A stretch of 64,000 nucleotides of DNA from Chloroflexota bacterium (GTDB taxonomy: Bacteria; Chloroflexota; Anaerolineae; Aggregatilineales; Phototrophicaceae). The notes under the pieces were generated by a model that searched no databases, was not told the DNA's origin, and was given only the letters and a program-made list of their open reading frames with translations. Position numbers and translations under genes: made by a program. The stretch covers positions 1-64,000 of the forward strand of contig JAPPEU010000011.1 of NCBI GenBank assembly GCA_028875245.1, written 5' to 3'. Below are positions 52,524 through 60,974 of this stretch, piece by piece. Numbering within the stretch: the first letter of the stretch is position 1; every line of letters starts with the position of its first letter.

Positions 52524-53219
52524 ATGAAAAAGAACACAATCGTCGAAATCCGCGAGCTGCGCAAGGCTTATATGGAGGGCGACCGCCGTTTGCGCGTGCT
52601 GGATGGCGTCAGCCTTGATATCGGCGCAGGCGAATTCCTGGCGGTGCTGGGCGCCAGCGGCAGCGGCAAAAGCACCCTGCTGAATCTCTTGAGCGGCATC
52701 GACAGCCCCGACAGCGGAGAAATCCGGATTGCCGGCTGCGACATCACGCCGCTCAACGACCGGCAGCTTACGCTGTTTCGCCGGGACAACATTGGCATCG
52801 TTTTTCAATTCTTCAATTTGATCCCGACCTGTACCGTTCGGGAGAATATCACGCTGCCGCAAGAATTGGGCGGAGCGCGGCGCCAGGCGGTGGAATCGCT
52901 CGCGGATGATCTCCTGCGGCAGGTCGGCTTGGCCGATCGCGCGGGGACCTTTCCCGACAAGCTCAGCGGTGGCGAGCAGCAGCGCGTCGCCATCGCGCGG
53001 GCGCTCCTGAACGAGCCGCAGATTGTGCTCGCCGATGAGCCCACCGGCAACCTTGACGACGAGGCGGGCGAAGCGGTGATTCGGCTGCTGCTGCGGCTGA
53101 CGCGCGAAGCGGGCAAGACCTTGATCATGGCCACGCACAGCGCCGAAATCGCGCGTCAAGCCGACCGCGTCTGCCGCATCCACGACGGCCAGCTGCGGGT
53201 CGAAGCGCCGCCGCCCTAG
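52524..53219 (+). CDS. LolD/MacB-type ABC transporter ATPase
   Basis: A 231-residue ATPase of the lipoprotein-release/FtsE-MacB class. Walker A is GASGSGKST (43-51), the Q-loop is [17 protein letters not shown] (typical of LolD), the signature is [13 protein letters not shown], Walker B is [13 protein letters not shown], and the H-loop is ATHS. Such ATPases serve FtsX-type permeases. None is adjacent; the two-FtsX permease at 4168-6930 is a candidate partner by family only. GAAGG precedes the ATG. Confidence 0.92.
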   Translation: MKKNTIVEIRELRKAYMEGDRRLRVLDGVSLDIGAGEFLAVLGASGSGKSTLLNLLSGIDSPDSGEIRIAGCDITPLNDRQLTLFRRDNIGIVFQFFNLIPTCTVRENITLPQELGGARRQAVESLADDLLRQVGLADRAGTFPDKLSGGEQQRVAIARALLNEPQIVLADEPTGNLDDEAGEAVIRLLLRLTREAGKTLIMATHSAEIARQADRVCRIHDGQLRVEAPPP

Positions 53220-53456
53220 CGCGCCGCCGGCCCCGTTCCCGCGGGAATGGACTCTTTGCAATCGCTCCGCGCGGCGACAAGTTTTTGTGCGTTCTGCTCA
53301 AATCCAATCGCTTATCCAATAGAAGATTGTCGCAAGACGCGGTAAAATAACGCGAGGCGGCAAGCCATTTCCGCCAGCGTCATCTGATTGGCGGATAGGC
53401 TGAAACCGATCAATTGCTCGATAGCGAAGGCGCGACCAGGCGAAAGGCGGCGGCCC

Positions 53457-53894
53457 ATGGTGGACACGGAACAGAACGGCAAAGTAAGCGCTATCCTCGC
53501 TGAATTGCGCGATGTGAACAAAAACAGACGGCGCACCGCTGTCATGAAGCTCGGCATGGTCGGCGGCGAAAAAGCTTTACGCACGCTGATCGGCATCGTC
53601 GACAACAGCCAGGAAGACTTGATTGTGCGCGGTCGCGCCGCCTTGATGCTCGGCAAGCTCAAAGACGGCCGCGCCGTGCCGCCCCTGATTCGCGCTCTGG
53701 ACGCCCCCGGTTTCGTCACCCCCTATAATGCGGCCCAAGCCCTGGGCAAAATCGGCGATCCACGCGCCATCGACGCCCTCTTGAGCTTCGCAGACAACAG
53801 CAACGACAAGACGCGCTCGGCCGCCGTGGAAGCGCTGCGCCGGCTGGGTTATGAATTTGAAGCGCGCCTCGGCGAGCCTCAGCCGCAGATTTGA
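53457..53894 (+). CDS. HEAT-repeat protein
   Basis: A 145-residue all-helical protein with about four HEAT/PBS-lyase-like repeats (RRRTAVMKLGMVGGEKAL, VRGRAALMLGKLKDGRAV, PYNAAQALGKIGDPRAID, TRSAAVEALRRLGYEFEA). These form a curved protein-binding scaffold; no catalytic residues are seen. The ATG at 53457 follows AAAGGCGG; a longer frame begins at 53388. Partner unknown. Confidence 0.82.
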   Translation: MVDTEQNGKVSAILAELRDVNKNRRRTAVMKLGMVGGEKALRTLIGIVDNSQEDLIVRGRAALMLGKLKDGRAVPPLIRALDAPGFVTPYNAAQALGKIGDPRAIDALLSFADNSNDKTRSAAVEALRRLGYEFEARLGEPQPQI

Positions 53895-54037
53895 GCGATA
53901 AACGTTAACAAAATGAATTGTGATATTTTGGAACTGTTTCGATAGATTATCATACGCAAGTTGACGAATTCGTTAAAATCCGCGATAACGTGTGCGTAAT
54001 CATTTTGCAAAGCAAGAAGAACGTGCAGGACAATAAC

Positions 54038-54325
54038 ATGGCAGATCCTGAACAGGTCACGCGCCACGAACGGGAAATCGGTGAACTCCGCGGCAAGCTG
54101 GACGCGCTCGCGACGAAGGAATTCGTGCGCACTGTGGTCAATGAGCAAACCCGGGAATTAAACGAAAAGTTTGACACGATCAACAAGAAATTCGATGCCA
54201 TGGATCAACACCTCAAGGATATCAGCGACCGCCAGCAACGTTTCAAGGGCATCGGCCAAGCGATTTCTTTCGGTCTTCCGTTCCTGGTTAGCGCGCTTGC
54301 GCTCGTGGCTGTCCTGCTAAAATAA
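54038..54325 (+). CDS. Small coiled-coil protein with C-terminal membrane helix (XhlA-like)
   Basis: Ninety-five residues: a predicted coiled coil at about 8-68 (heptads such as REIGELRGKLDALAT and LNEKFDTINKKFDAMDQHL) and one hydrophobic helix at the C-terminus (SFGLPFLVSALALVAVLL). The architecture matches haemolysin XhlA-like or tail-anchored membrane-organising proteins. No phage genes surround it. GCAGGA precedes the ATG at 54038. Function unknown. Confidence 0.65.
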   Translation: MADPEQVTRHEREIGELRGKLDALATKEFVRTVVNEQTRELNEKFDTINKKFDAMDQHLKDISDRQQRFKGIGQAISFGLPFLVSALALVAVLLK

Positions 54326-54445
54326 CCCCGTCCAGCATTCGCCCGACCTCGCCATTGCCGTTGCCTCGCCTGATTTGTGCGCCTGTAGCGCAGCCAGGCC
54401 GGAATATGCTATATTGCAGGCGACACCGCGCAGGAGCATGTTCCC

Positions 54446-55609
54446 ATGAGCGAAGTTGTCATCGTCGACGCCATCCGCACAGCGCTGGGCAAGCGGGGTG
54501 GTTGGCTGCGCGAGCAGCATCCGGTCAGGCTCGGCTCGCATGTGGCGCGCGCCTTGCTGGAGCGCAGCGCCCTCGACAAATCCGCGATTGATCACGTGAT
54601 ATTTGGCTGCGTCAGCCAGGTCGGCGAGCAGACGATGAACCTGGCGCGCAATGTCGTCCTTGATGCGGAACTGCCGATCGAGGCGCCGGCCACAACCATC
54701 GATTTTCAGTGCGGCAGCAGCCAGCAAGCGATACATCTGGCGGCGGCGATGGTGGCTTCGGCCCAGGCGGATCTCGTCATTGCCGGCGGCGTCGAGAGCA
54801 TGACGCGCGTGCCGATGGGCGCGAGCCTGGGGGCGGAAGGGGCATCGCCCTTCACCGACAGCGTTATGGAAGCCTACAACATGATCCCGCAGGGCATCGC
54901 CTCTGATGAGATCGCGGCTGCCTGGGGCATCACGCGGGAAGCGATGGATGAACTGGGGCTGCTTAGCCATCGGCGCGCCTGGGCCGCCACCGAGTCCGGC
55001 GCGCTGCGGCGTGAGATCGTCCCGATTCAAGGCCTCGACGACGAGGGCAAGCCGCTGAAGATTGAGCGCGACCAGGGCATCCGCCCGACGACCACCTTGG
55101 AGAAAATGGCGGCGTTGGCGCCGGTCTTCAGCCGCGGCGGCGTGACCACGGCCGGCAACAGCAGCCAAATCAGCGATGGGGCGGCCGCCGTCCTCGTGAC
55201 CAGGGCTGAACGCGCCCGTCAACTGGGTTTGAAGCCGCGCGCCCGCCTCGTCGCCATGCTCACCATCGGCAGCGACCCGCATCTGATGCTGACCGGCCCC
55301 ATCGCGGCGACTCACAAGGTGCTTGAACGCGCCAAGCTCCGCTTGGGCGATATCGACCTCTTCGAAGTCAACGAGGCTTTCGCCTCCGTCCCGCGCATCT
55401 GGGAAAAAGAGACGGGCGGCGATCTGGAGAAGGTCAATATCCACGGCGGCGCTATCGCCCTCGGGCACCCGCTGGGCGGCTCCGGCGCGCGGCTGATGAC
55501 AGCGCTGATCAATGCGCTGGAGACGACCGACGCGCGCTACGGCTTGCAGACGATGTGCTGCGGCGGCGGCATGGCGACCGCGACGATTATCGAGCGCGTC
55601 GAAAGCTGA
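54446..55609 (+). CDS. Acetyl-CoA acetyltransferase (thiolase)
   Basis: A 387-residue thiolase. The nucleophile is C89 (DFQCGSSQQA), the catalytic histidine is H341 (IALGHPLGGSG), and the C-terminal cysteine is C371 or C372 (TMCCGGG). It cleaves 3-ketoacyl-CoA or condenses two acetyl-CoA. The DFQCGSSQQA variant and the family pattern fit FadA/acetoacetyl-CoA thiolases of actinobacterial and Chloroflexota type. AGGAG lies about 9 bases before the ATG. No beta-oxidation partners are adjacent, so direction of catalysis is not settled. Confidence 0.92.
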   Translation: MSEVVIVDAIRTALGKRGGWLREQHPVRLGSHVARALLERSALDKSAIDHVIFGCVSQVGEQTMNLARNVVLDAELPIEAPATTIDFQCGSSQQAIHLAAAMVASAQADLVIAGGVESMTRVPMGASLGAEGASPFTDSVMEAYNMIPQGIASDEIAAAWGITREAMDELGLLSHRRAWAATESGALRREIVPIQGLDDEGKPLKIERDQGIRPTTTLEKMAALAPVFSRGGVTTAGNSSQISDGAAAVLVTRAERARQLGLKPRARLVAMLTIGSDPHLMLTGPIAATHKVLERAKLRLGDIDLFEVNEAFASVPRIWEKETGGDLEKVNIHGGAIALGHPLGGSGARLMTALINALETTDARYGLQTMCCGGGMATATIIERVES

Positions 55610-55644
55610 GCGTCGGTTTCGAATAGCCTGAGGATGCTGGCGAA

Positions 55645-56889
55645 TTACCCCGACTGGCCAACCGGGGCTGGCGTGGCCGCGCTGACCCCGACACTCTCGA
55701 CGCCCGCCGCTGTTGCGCCTGCATCCTGCCTATCTCCCTGACATGCCCGGGCCGACTGATCGCGGCGGGCCGCCAAGTCAACCGGGTTGACGCGGCTGTA
55801 GGCGGGTTGAAGATCCAGCGCCGCCTGAAATTGAGCTTGCGCCGGGCAGTGCTCGCCCTGCAGCGCCAGCGCCAGGGCGTAATTGCGATGCGCCTCTTGC
55901 AGATCAGTCAGGACCGATCCGTTCACATAATCGCGCAGGCCGAATTCATGAACCAGGCGGCTGAAACTGCGCACCGCTTCCGCCGGATTGCTGACTTTGG
56001 CGCGCTGCCCATCGAGATAGAGCAGGGCGATGTAGCGTTCGTAACTGAGGTCGTCGATGCTGCCGTATTCTTCGGCGCGGTCGGTCATCACGATCGCCTC
56101 GGACAGGCGGCCGCTGCGGTAGAGGGCCAGCGCCTGGGCGGTCAGCGCTTCCAGCAACATGCGCCGGGCCGTCTCCCGCTCAAAGTCTCCATCGATGCTG
56201 ATGATGGCGGCCAGAGTATCGATAGCGGCGGTGTAGTCGCCCAGGCTTTGCGCAATCCGCGCCTCTTCAAGCAAGGCGTTGAGATCATAATCGCTGCCGC
56301 GGGGAGGCTCGCTCCTGCTGACGGGCCGGGGCGTCGCGGTTGGCGAGAGCGCCGTGGCCGTGGGCGGGAGCGGGGTCGCGGGCGGCGGGCTTGGGCTGGC
56401 GGCTGAAAGCAGGAAGGCGGCGGTGGCGGTCGGCGCGAGATTGAACAGGCAGGGGGGCGGGCGCTCTTGCTTGAGCAATTCGTCGAAGCGCTTTTGCGCC
56501 AGCTGCAAGCCACCGGCGGCCAAGTCAAGCGGGATGCGCTCGCATTGCTCCCGCGCGTAAGCTTCAGCGGTGATGCTGGCCTGCGCGCGCGCCGTCGCCA
56601 GGCCGGTGTTCCAGCCGGCATAAACCGCGCCCAGCACGACCGCGCCCGCGGCCAGCAGGCAGACCAAAGCGAAGGCGCCCCAGAACAGGCAAGCCAATCC
56701 TCGCCGCCCGCGTCTCGGTTTCGCATAATTCACGATAGGCGCGCCCTGAGATTTCACATCTTTTCCCGCTGCCGGCTGTGGCCTCTCGCCGAATTGGCAA
56801 GACTCGCCCGCAAATTTAGCCCGAAATGGGCGCGAATCATAGACCAGTTCCCGATGGCTCGCCGGGCCAATCTCCACATCCTCCACCAT
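55645..56889 (-). CDS. Membrane-anchored TPR-like protein
   Basis: A 414-residue protein with a cytosolic N-terminus (1-65), one membrane helix at about 68-92 (LACLFWGAFALVCLLAAGAV), and an extracytoplasmic Cys-containing segment. A Pro/Thr/Ala linker of TATP type (about 150-190) is followed by a helical region of TPR-like repeats (about 195-375: AQSLGDYTAAIDTLAAI, ALYRSGRLSEAIVMTDRA, YALALALQGEHCPAQAQF). Probably a scaffold outside the membrane. Convergent with the thiolase. Its start lies close to the divergent metG leader promoter. Confidence 0.75.
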   Translation of the reverse strand: MVEDVEIGPASHRELVYDSRPFRAKFAGESCQFGERPQPAAGKDVKSQGAPIVNYAKPRRGRRGLACLFWGAFALVCLLAAGAVVLGAVYAGWNTGLATARAQASITAEAYAREQCERIPLDLAAGGLQLAQKRFDELLKQERPPPCLFNLAPTATAAFLLSAASPSPPPATPLPPTATALSPTATPRPVSRSEPPRGSDYDLNALLEEARIAQSLGDYTAAIDTLAAIISIDGDFERETARRMLLEALTAQALALYRSGRLSEAIVMTDRAEEYGSIDDLSYERYIALLYLDGQRAKVSNPAEAVRSFSRLVHEFGLRDYVNGSVLTDLQEAHRNYALALALQGEHCPAQAQFQAALDLQPAYSRVNPVDLAARRDQSARACQGDRQDAGATAAGVESVGVSAATPAPVGQSG

Positions 56890-56893
56890 GCGC

Positions 56894-56923
56894 TTGACGC
56901 CGCTGCCCCGCCCATGCTACACT
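56894..56923 (+). promoter_or_regulatory. Predicted promoter of the metG leader
   Basis: -35 TTGACG (56894-56899), 18-base spacer, -10 TACACT (56918-56923). Transcription would begin near 56930, about 170 bases before metG. Confidence 0.55.
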
Positions 56924-56929
56924 CGCGCA

Positions 56930-57067
56930 ATGCTTAACTGTCATCTGAGCGCGATGCCTATGCGGATGCCGATTGTCAGCGACGACAGACGGCCTTCGTT
57001 GCTTGCCTAGGCAGCGCAGCGCAGCCTCTTATGACCGTCTGTCAACGACAGGCGGTTTTTTGTTTTT
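56930..57067 (+). ncRNA. Candidate metG leader attenuator or small RNA
   Basis: The segment between the predicted promoter and metG ends in an intrinsic terminator (57035-57067). An upstream CGACAGACGG (56983-56992) is complementary over at least 9 bases to the terminator's left arm CCGTCTGTC (57035-57043), so two exclusive pairings, antiterminator and terminator, are possible. No T-box consensus or known SAM riboswitch core was recognised. It could instead be an independent ~130-base RNA. Confidence 0.5.
57035..57067 (+). terminator. Intrinsic terminator upstream of metG
   Basis: Stem CCGTCTGTC / GACAGGCGG (one G-U pair) with an AAC loop, then TTTTTTG and TTTTT. This is the clearest intrinsic terminator in the window, and it lies 35 bases before the metG start codon, inside its leader. 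Confidence 0.8.
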
Positions 57068-57101
57068 GACCTTAGTATCTGCGCAATAAAGGGAGCGAAT
57101 C

Positions 57102-58913
57102 ATGTCAGCGGAAACCATCCATGTATCGGTGGCCTGGCCCTACGCCAACGGCGACCTGCATATCGGGCATCTGGCGGGCGCCTACCTGCCGGCCGATATC
57201 TTCGCCCGTTATCATCGTCTGCGCGGCAATCATGTGCTGATGGTCAGCGGCTCGGACAGCCATGGCACGCCGATAACGGTCGAAGCCGACAAACGCGGCC
57301 AGACCCCGCTGGAAGTCTTCAAGCATTATCATGAGCGCTTCCTGCGGACGCAGCGGAAGATCGGCGTCAGTTATGACCTCTTCACGCATACCGACACCGA
57401 GAACCATCACCGGGTGGCGCAGGACATTTTCACGCGCCTGCTGGAGCGCGGCTACCTTTACAAAGAGAAGCAGACCCTGCTCTACAGCGAGAGCGAGAAG
57501 CGTTTCTTGCCCGATCGTTATGTGGAGGGAACTTGCTATATCTGCAAGTATCCCTATGCCCGCGGCGACCAATGCGAGAATTGCGGCAACCTGATGGACG
57601 CCATCCAGCTCATTGACCCGCACAGCCGCAGCAATCCCGCCGACAAGCTGGTCCGCCGCGAATCGGAACATTACTTCCTTGATCTGGCCGCCTTCACCGA
57701 GCAGATCCTGGAATATCTGGCCGCGCATGAGCATCACTGGCGCCCGAACGTCAGCCGCTTCAGCCAGAATTTTGTCAAGGAGGGGCTGCGCGGCCGCCCC
57801 ATCACGCGCGATATCGACTGGGGGATCCGCGTGCCGCTGGAAGGCTGGGAAGACAAGCGCCTCTACGTCTGGTTTGACGCGGTCATGGGTTATTTCACCG
57901 CCAGCATTGAATGGGCGCAGAATAGCGGCCAGCCCGACGCCTGGAAGCAATGGTGGTACAACCCGGAAGCCAAAATCTATAACTTCATCGGCAAGGACAA
58001 TATCCCCTTCCACACCATCATCTGGCAGGCGGAGCTGCTCGGCATCGACGGCATCTACAACGAAGGCGACCCGATTTATGCCGATGTCCCGCTGCAGCTG
58101 CCCTACGATGTGCCGGCCAATGAGTTCATGAATATCGAGGGTCAGCAGTTTTCGACCTCGCGCAATTGGGCGGTCTGGCTGCCCGACCTGCTTGAGCGCT
58201 ATCAAGCCGACGCCGTGCGCTTCTATGTCGCCCGCACTTTCCCCGAGCGGCAGGACAGCGACTTCTCCTGGGAGGGTTTCCTGGCCCGCGTCAACAATGA
58301 GCTGCTGGCGGCCTGGGGCAATCTGGTCAATCGCGTCTGCGGCTTCGCCTATAAACGCTTTGATGGCGCGGCGCCGGGATACGATACGCTGAAGCCGGAA
58401 GACGAAGCGATCATCGCTCGGACCGAAGCGGGCTTCGAAACGGTCGGCGCGCTGTTGGAGGCAGTTCGGCTAAAAGAAGCGCTGGAAGAAACACTGGGGC
58501 TGGCGCGCGCGGTCAACGGCTGGCTCAACGAACGCGAGCCTTGGAAAGCGCTCAAGCCCGACCGCGCCGATGCCGCCCGCTCGGTTTACGCCGCCCTGCG
58601 CTGTATCGACAATTTGAAGATACTCTTCGCGCCCTTTGTCCCTTTCAGCTCGCAGCAGGTGCACGAGATGCTCGGTTACGACGGGCAGCTCTTCGGCGAG
58701 CTCAAGATCGAGAAGGTCAGCGAAGCAACGCGCGATCATCTGGCGCTGGTCTATGACGGGACGAAGGCGATTGGGGAATGGAAAGCGAGCGAGTTGGCGC
58801 CGGGCCAGAGGCTGCGGGCGCCGAGTCCGCTGTTTGTGAAGCTGGATCCGGAGATAGTCGAGCAGGAGCGCGGGAATCTGGGGCAGGCGCGGGTGGAGGG
58901 GGAGATTGTGTAG
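57102..58913 (+). CDS. metG: Methionyl-tRNA synthetase
   Basis: A 603-residue class I synthetase charging tRNA-Met. HIGH is at 20-23 (DLHIGHLAGA), a zinc-knuckle insertion lies near 144-163 (CYICKYPYARGDQCENCG), and the KMSKS-equivalent is FSTSR near 350. The anticodon-binding helical domain occupies the C-terminal part. There is no C-terminal tRNA-binding/dimerisation (EMAPII-like) domain, so it is the short form. GGGAG lies about 7 bases before the ATG. Its leader contains a terminator, suggesting regulation by premature termination. Confidence 0.96.
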   Translation: MSAETIHVSVAWPYANGDLHIGHLAGAYLPADIFARYHRLRGNHVLMVSGSDSHGTPITVEADKRGQTPLEVFKHYHERFLRTQRKIGVSYDLFTHTDTENHHRVAQDIFTRLLERGYLYKEKQTLLYSESEKRFLPDRYVEGTCYICKYPYARGDQCENCGNLMDAIQLIDPHSRSNPADKLVRRESEHYFLDLAAFTEQILEYLAAHEHHWRPNVSRFSQNFVKEGLRGRPITRDIDWGIRVPLEGWEDKRLYVWFDAVMGYFTASIEWAQNSGQPDAWKQWWYNPEAKIYNFIGKDNIPFHTIIWQAELLGIDGIYNEGDPIYADVPLQLPYDVPANEFMNIEGQQFSTSRNWAVWLPDLLERYQADAVRFYVARTFPERQDSDFSWEGFLARVNNELLAAWGNLVNRVCGFAYKRFDGAAPGYDTLKPEDEAIIARTEAGFETVGALLEAVRLKEALEETLGLARAVNGWLNEREPWKALKPDRADAARSVYAALRCIDNLKILFAPFVPFSSQQVHEMLGYDGQLFGELKIEKVSEATRDHLALVYDGTKAIGEWKASELAPGQRLRAPSPLFVKLDPEIVEQERGNLGQARVEGEIV

Positions 58914-58996
58914 GGATTTGCCTCAGCGCTTCTGATAAAATCGCAAAGTTTTCCGACCAGCGCGATTCGAGCGCCGCTATATGTTAGGAATACTTC

Positions 58997-60532
58997 ATGT
59001 CGACCAAAAACGCAGAAGCCGACAACGGCATAGAGAAGAAACTATGGAAGATGGCCGACAACCTCCGCGGCAGCATAGACGCGGCCGAATACAAGCATGT
59101 GTGCTTGGGCCTTATCTTTCTGAAATACATCTCCGACGCATTCGAAGAGCGACACCTTCAGTTGCAGGCGGAGGAGTACGCCGATCCGGAAGACCAAGAT
59201 GAGTACCGTGCGGAAAACATCTTCTGGGTGCCACCGGAAGCGCGCTGGGGTCATATCCAGAATCAGGCGAAACAACCGACCATCGGCCAGCTAATTGATG
59301 ACGCCATGTCAGGCATTGAGCGGGACAATCCGGCATTAAAAGGCGTACTGCCCAAAGAGTACGCTCGCCCCGGTCTCGGCGCGCAAGTGCTGGGCCAGCT
59401 GATCGACGGGCTAAGCAACTGGCGAGTGGGCGACGCCGAAGCCCGCGCGCGCGATGTGCTGGGCAACGTCTACGAATACTTCTTGTCGCAGTTCGCTGGC
59501 GCTGAAGGCAAGAAGGGCGGCGAGTTCTACACCCCCCGCAGCGTCGTCCGGCTGCTGGTGGCGATGCTTAAGCCTTTTAATGGGCGCGTTTATGACCCCT
59601 GCTGCGGCTCATCGGGCATGTTTGTGCAATCGATCGAATTCATCGACGCCCATGCCAGCGGCAACGGCAACGGCGGCAACGCAAAAGGCGACATCTCCAT
59701 CTACGGCCAGGAATCCAACTACACCACCTGGCGTTTGGCGAAGATGAATCTGGCCATCCGCGGCATTGACGCCCAAATCGCACACGGCGACAGCTTCCAC
59801 AACGACCACCACCCCGACTTGCGCGCCGATTTCATCCTCGCCAACCCGCCCTTCAATGTCTCCGAATGGGGCGGCGAACGCCTGCGCGAGGATCAACGCT
59901 GGCAATACGGAATCCCGCCAGCAGGCAATGCCAACTTCGCCTGGGTCCAGCACATCATCCATCACCTGGCGCCGCGCGGCATGGCCGGCTTCGTGCTGGC
60001 AAACGGCTCTATGTCCAGCGGCCAAAAGGCCGAAAGCGGAATCCGCAAGGAACTGGTCGAGAAGGACCTGGTCGACTGCATGGTGGCGCTGCCGGGTCAG
60101 CTATTCTATTCAACTCAGATCCCGGCCTGCCTCTGGTTTCTGGCGCGCGAAAAGAAGCAGCGCGGCCAAGTCCTATTCATTGATGCGCGCCAAATGGGCG
60201 AAATGCGCGACCGCACCCACCGCCAACTGACGGAAGCGGACATCGGCCATATCGCCGCAACCTACCATGCCTGGCGCGACGGATCTGATGATTACGCCGA
60301 CGAACCCGGCTTCTGCAAGAGCGCCTCGCTGGAAGAGATACGAAAACACGACCATGTGCTGACGCCGGGACGCTATGTCGGTATGGCGCCGCAAGAAGAG
60401 GAAGAGGATGCCGAGCCCTTCGCGGACAAGATGGCGCGCCTGGCCGCGGAACTGCGCGCGCAGCAGTCTGAGGCACGACGGCTGGACTCGGAGATTGAGG
60501 CCAACCTAGCGCGGCTGGGATTTGGGAAGTAG
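58997..60532 (+). CDS. hsdM: Type I restriction-modification DNA methyltransferase subunit (HsdM)
   Basis: A 511-residue N6-adenine methyltransferase subunit. The HsdM_N helical domain spans about 10-150, with the conserved [15 protein letters not shown] at about 177-191. SAM motif I is DPCCGSSGM (200-208) and the catalytic motif IV is NPPF (283-286). It ends in a predicted coiled coil that docks on HsdS. AGGAA lies 6 bases before the ATG. It opens a defence operon: hsdM, hepT-like, mntA-hsdS, ATPase. No hsdR lies inside the window; it may follow beyond the edge. Confidence 0.95.
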   Translation: MSTKNAEADNGIEKKLWKMADNLRGSIDAAEYKHVCLGLIFLKYISDAFEERHLQLQAEEYADPEDQDEYRAENIFWVPPEARWGHIQNQAKQPTIGQLIDDAMSGIERDNPALKGVLPKEYARPGLGAQVLGQLIDGLSNWRVGDAEARARDVLGNVYEYFLSQFAGAEGKKGGEFYTPRSVVRLLVAMLKPFNGRVYDPCCGSSGMFVQSIEFIDAHASGNGNGGNAKGDISIYGQESNYTTWRLAKMNLAIRGIDAQIAHGDSFHNDHHPDLRADFILANPPFNVSEWGGERLREDQRWQYGIPPAGNANFAWVQHIIHHLAPRGMAGFVLANGSMSSGQKAESGIRKELVEKDLVDCMVALPGQLFYSTQIPACLWFLAREKKQRGQVLFIDARQMGEMRDRTHRQLTEADIGHIAATYHAWRDGSDDYADEPGFCKSASLEEIRKHDHVLTPGRYVGMAPQEEEEDAEPFADKMARLAAELRAQQSEARRLDSEIEANLARLGFGK

Positions 60533-60542
60533 AGGGCGCCCT

Positions 60543-60974
60543 ATGAAGTTGGATTTGACACCGCTAGAAAACGCCGTGGCCCAGCTAGAAGAGGCCCTGG
60601 ACATCTACAACTCCGACCTGGCATTGACCGATCCTCGCCTCAAGAGGCATCTGAGGGCTGCCGTCATCCAAGCGTTCGAGTTCACTTACGAGCTCTCTTT
60701 CAGGATGCTGCGGCGCTATCTGGAGCTTGCCTCTGCCAACCCGGCGGAGATCGACAAGCTCGTCTTCAACGACGTCATCCGCGAAGCTTACAGGCAAGCC
60801 CTCCTCAGGTCCGAGCTCCCGGAGTGGCGTGAGTTTCGCAGGAACCGCGGCGCCACCAGTCACACCTACAACGAAGAGAAGGCGCAGGAGGTGTTTGAGA
60901 GCGCTCCGGACTTCCTCCAAGAGGCCCGTTATCTGCTGAATCGACTCCAGGAGAGGAACGCGTCCCTTGACTAG
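60543..60974 (+). CDS. HepT-like HEPN protein (HI0074 family), candidate RNase toxin
   Basis: A 143-residue all-helical protein of the HI0074/HepT family, formerly called nucleotidyltransferase substrate-binding protein. The HEPN active-site motif Rx4HxY is exact: R102, H107 and Y109 in RGATSHTY. In the studied MntA-HepT pairs, HepT is an RNase toxin and MntA modifies the Tyr of this motif with AMP to silence it. The ATG at 60543 lies 10 bases after hsdM, and its end overlaps the next start by 8 bases. Several AGG arginine codons contrast with CGC use in neighbours, a sign of acquisition. Confidence 0.85.
   Translation: MKLDLTPLENAVAQLEEALDIYNSDLALTDPRLKRHLRAAVIQAFEFTYELSFRMLRRYLELASANPAEIDKLVFNDVIREAYRQALLRSELPEWREFRRNRGATSHTYNEEKAQEVFESAPDFLQEARYLLNRLQERNASLD

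Noticed and set aside
52161..53261. Upstream extension of the SH3/CARDB gene
   Set aside because: Antisense to the ABC ATPase; the real start has a signal peptide and GGAGG at 52160.
54317..55468. 383-residue minus-strand frame
   Set aside because: Complement of the thiolase gene, no recognisable domain.
56930..57060. T-box riboswitch before metG
   Set aside because: No T-box sequence or specifier stem was recognisable; only the terminator/antiterminator layout is supported.
57105..58205. 366-residue minus-strand frame
   Set aside because: Complement of metG.
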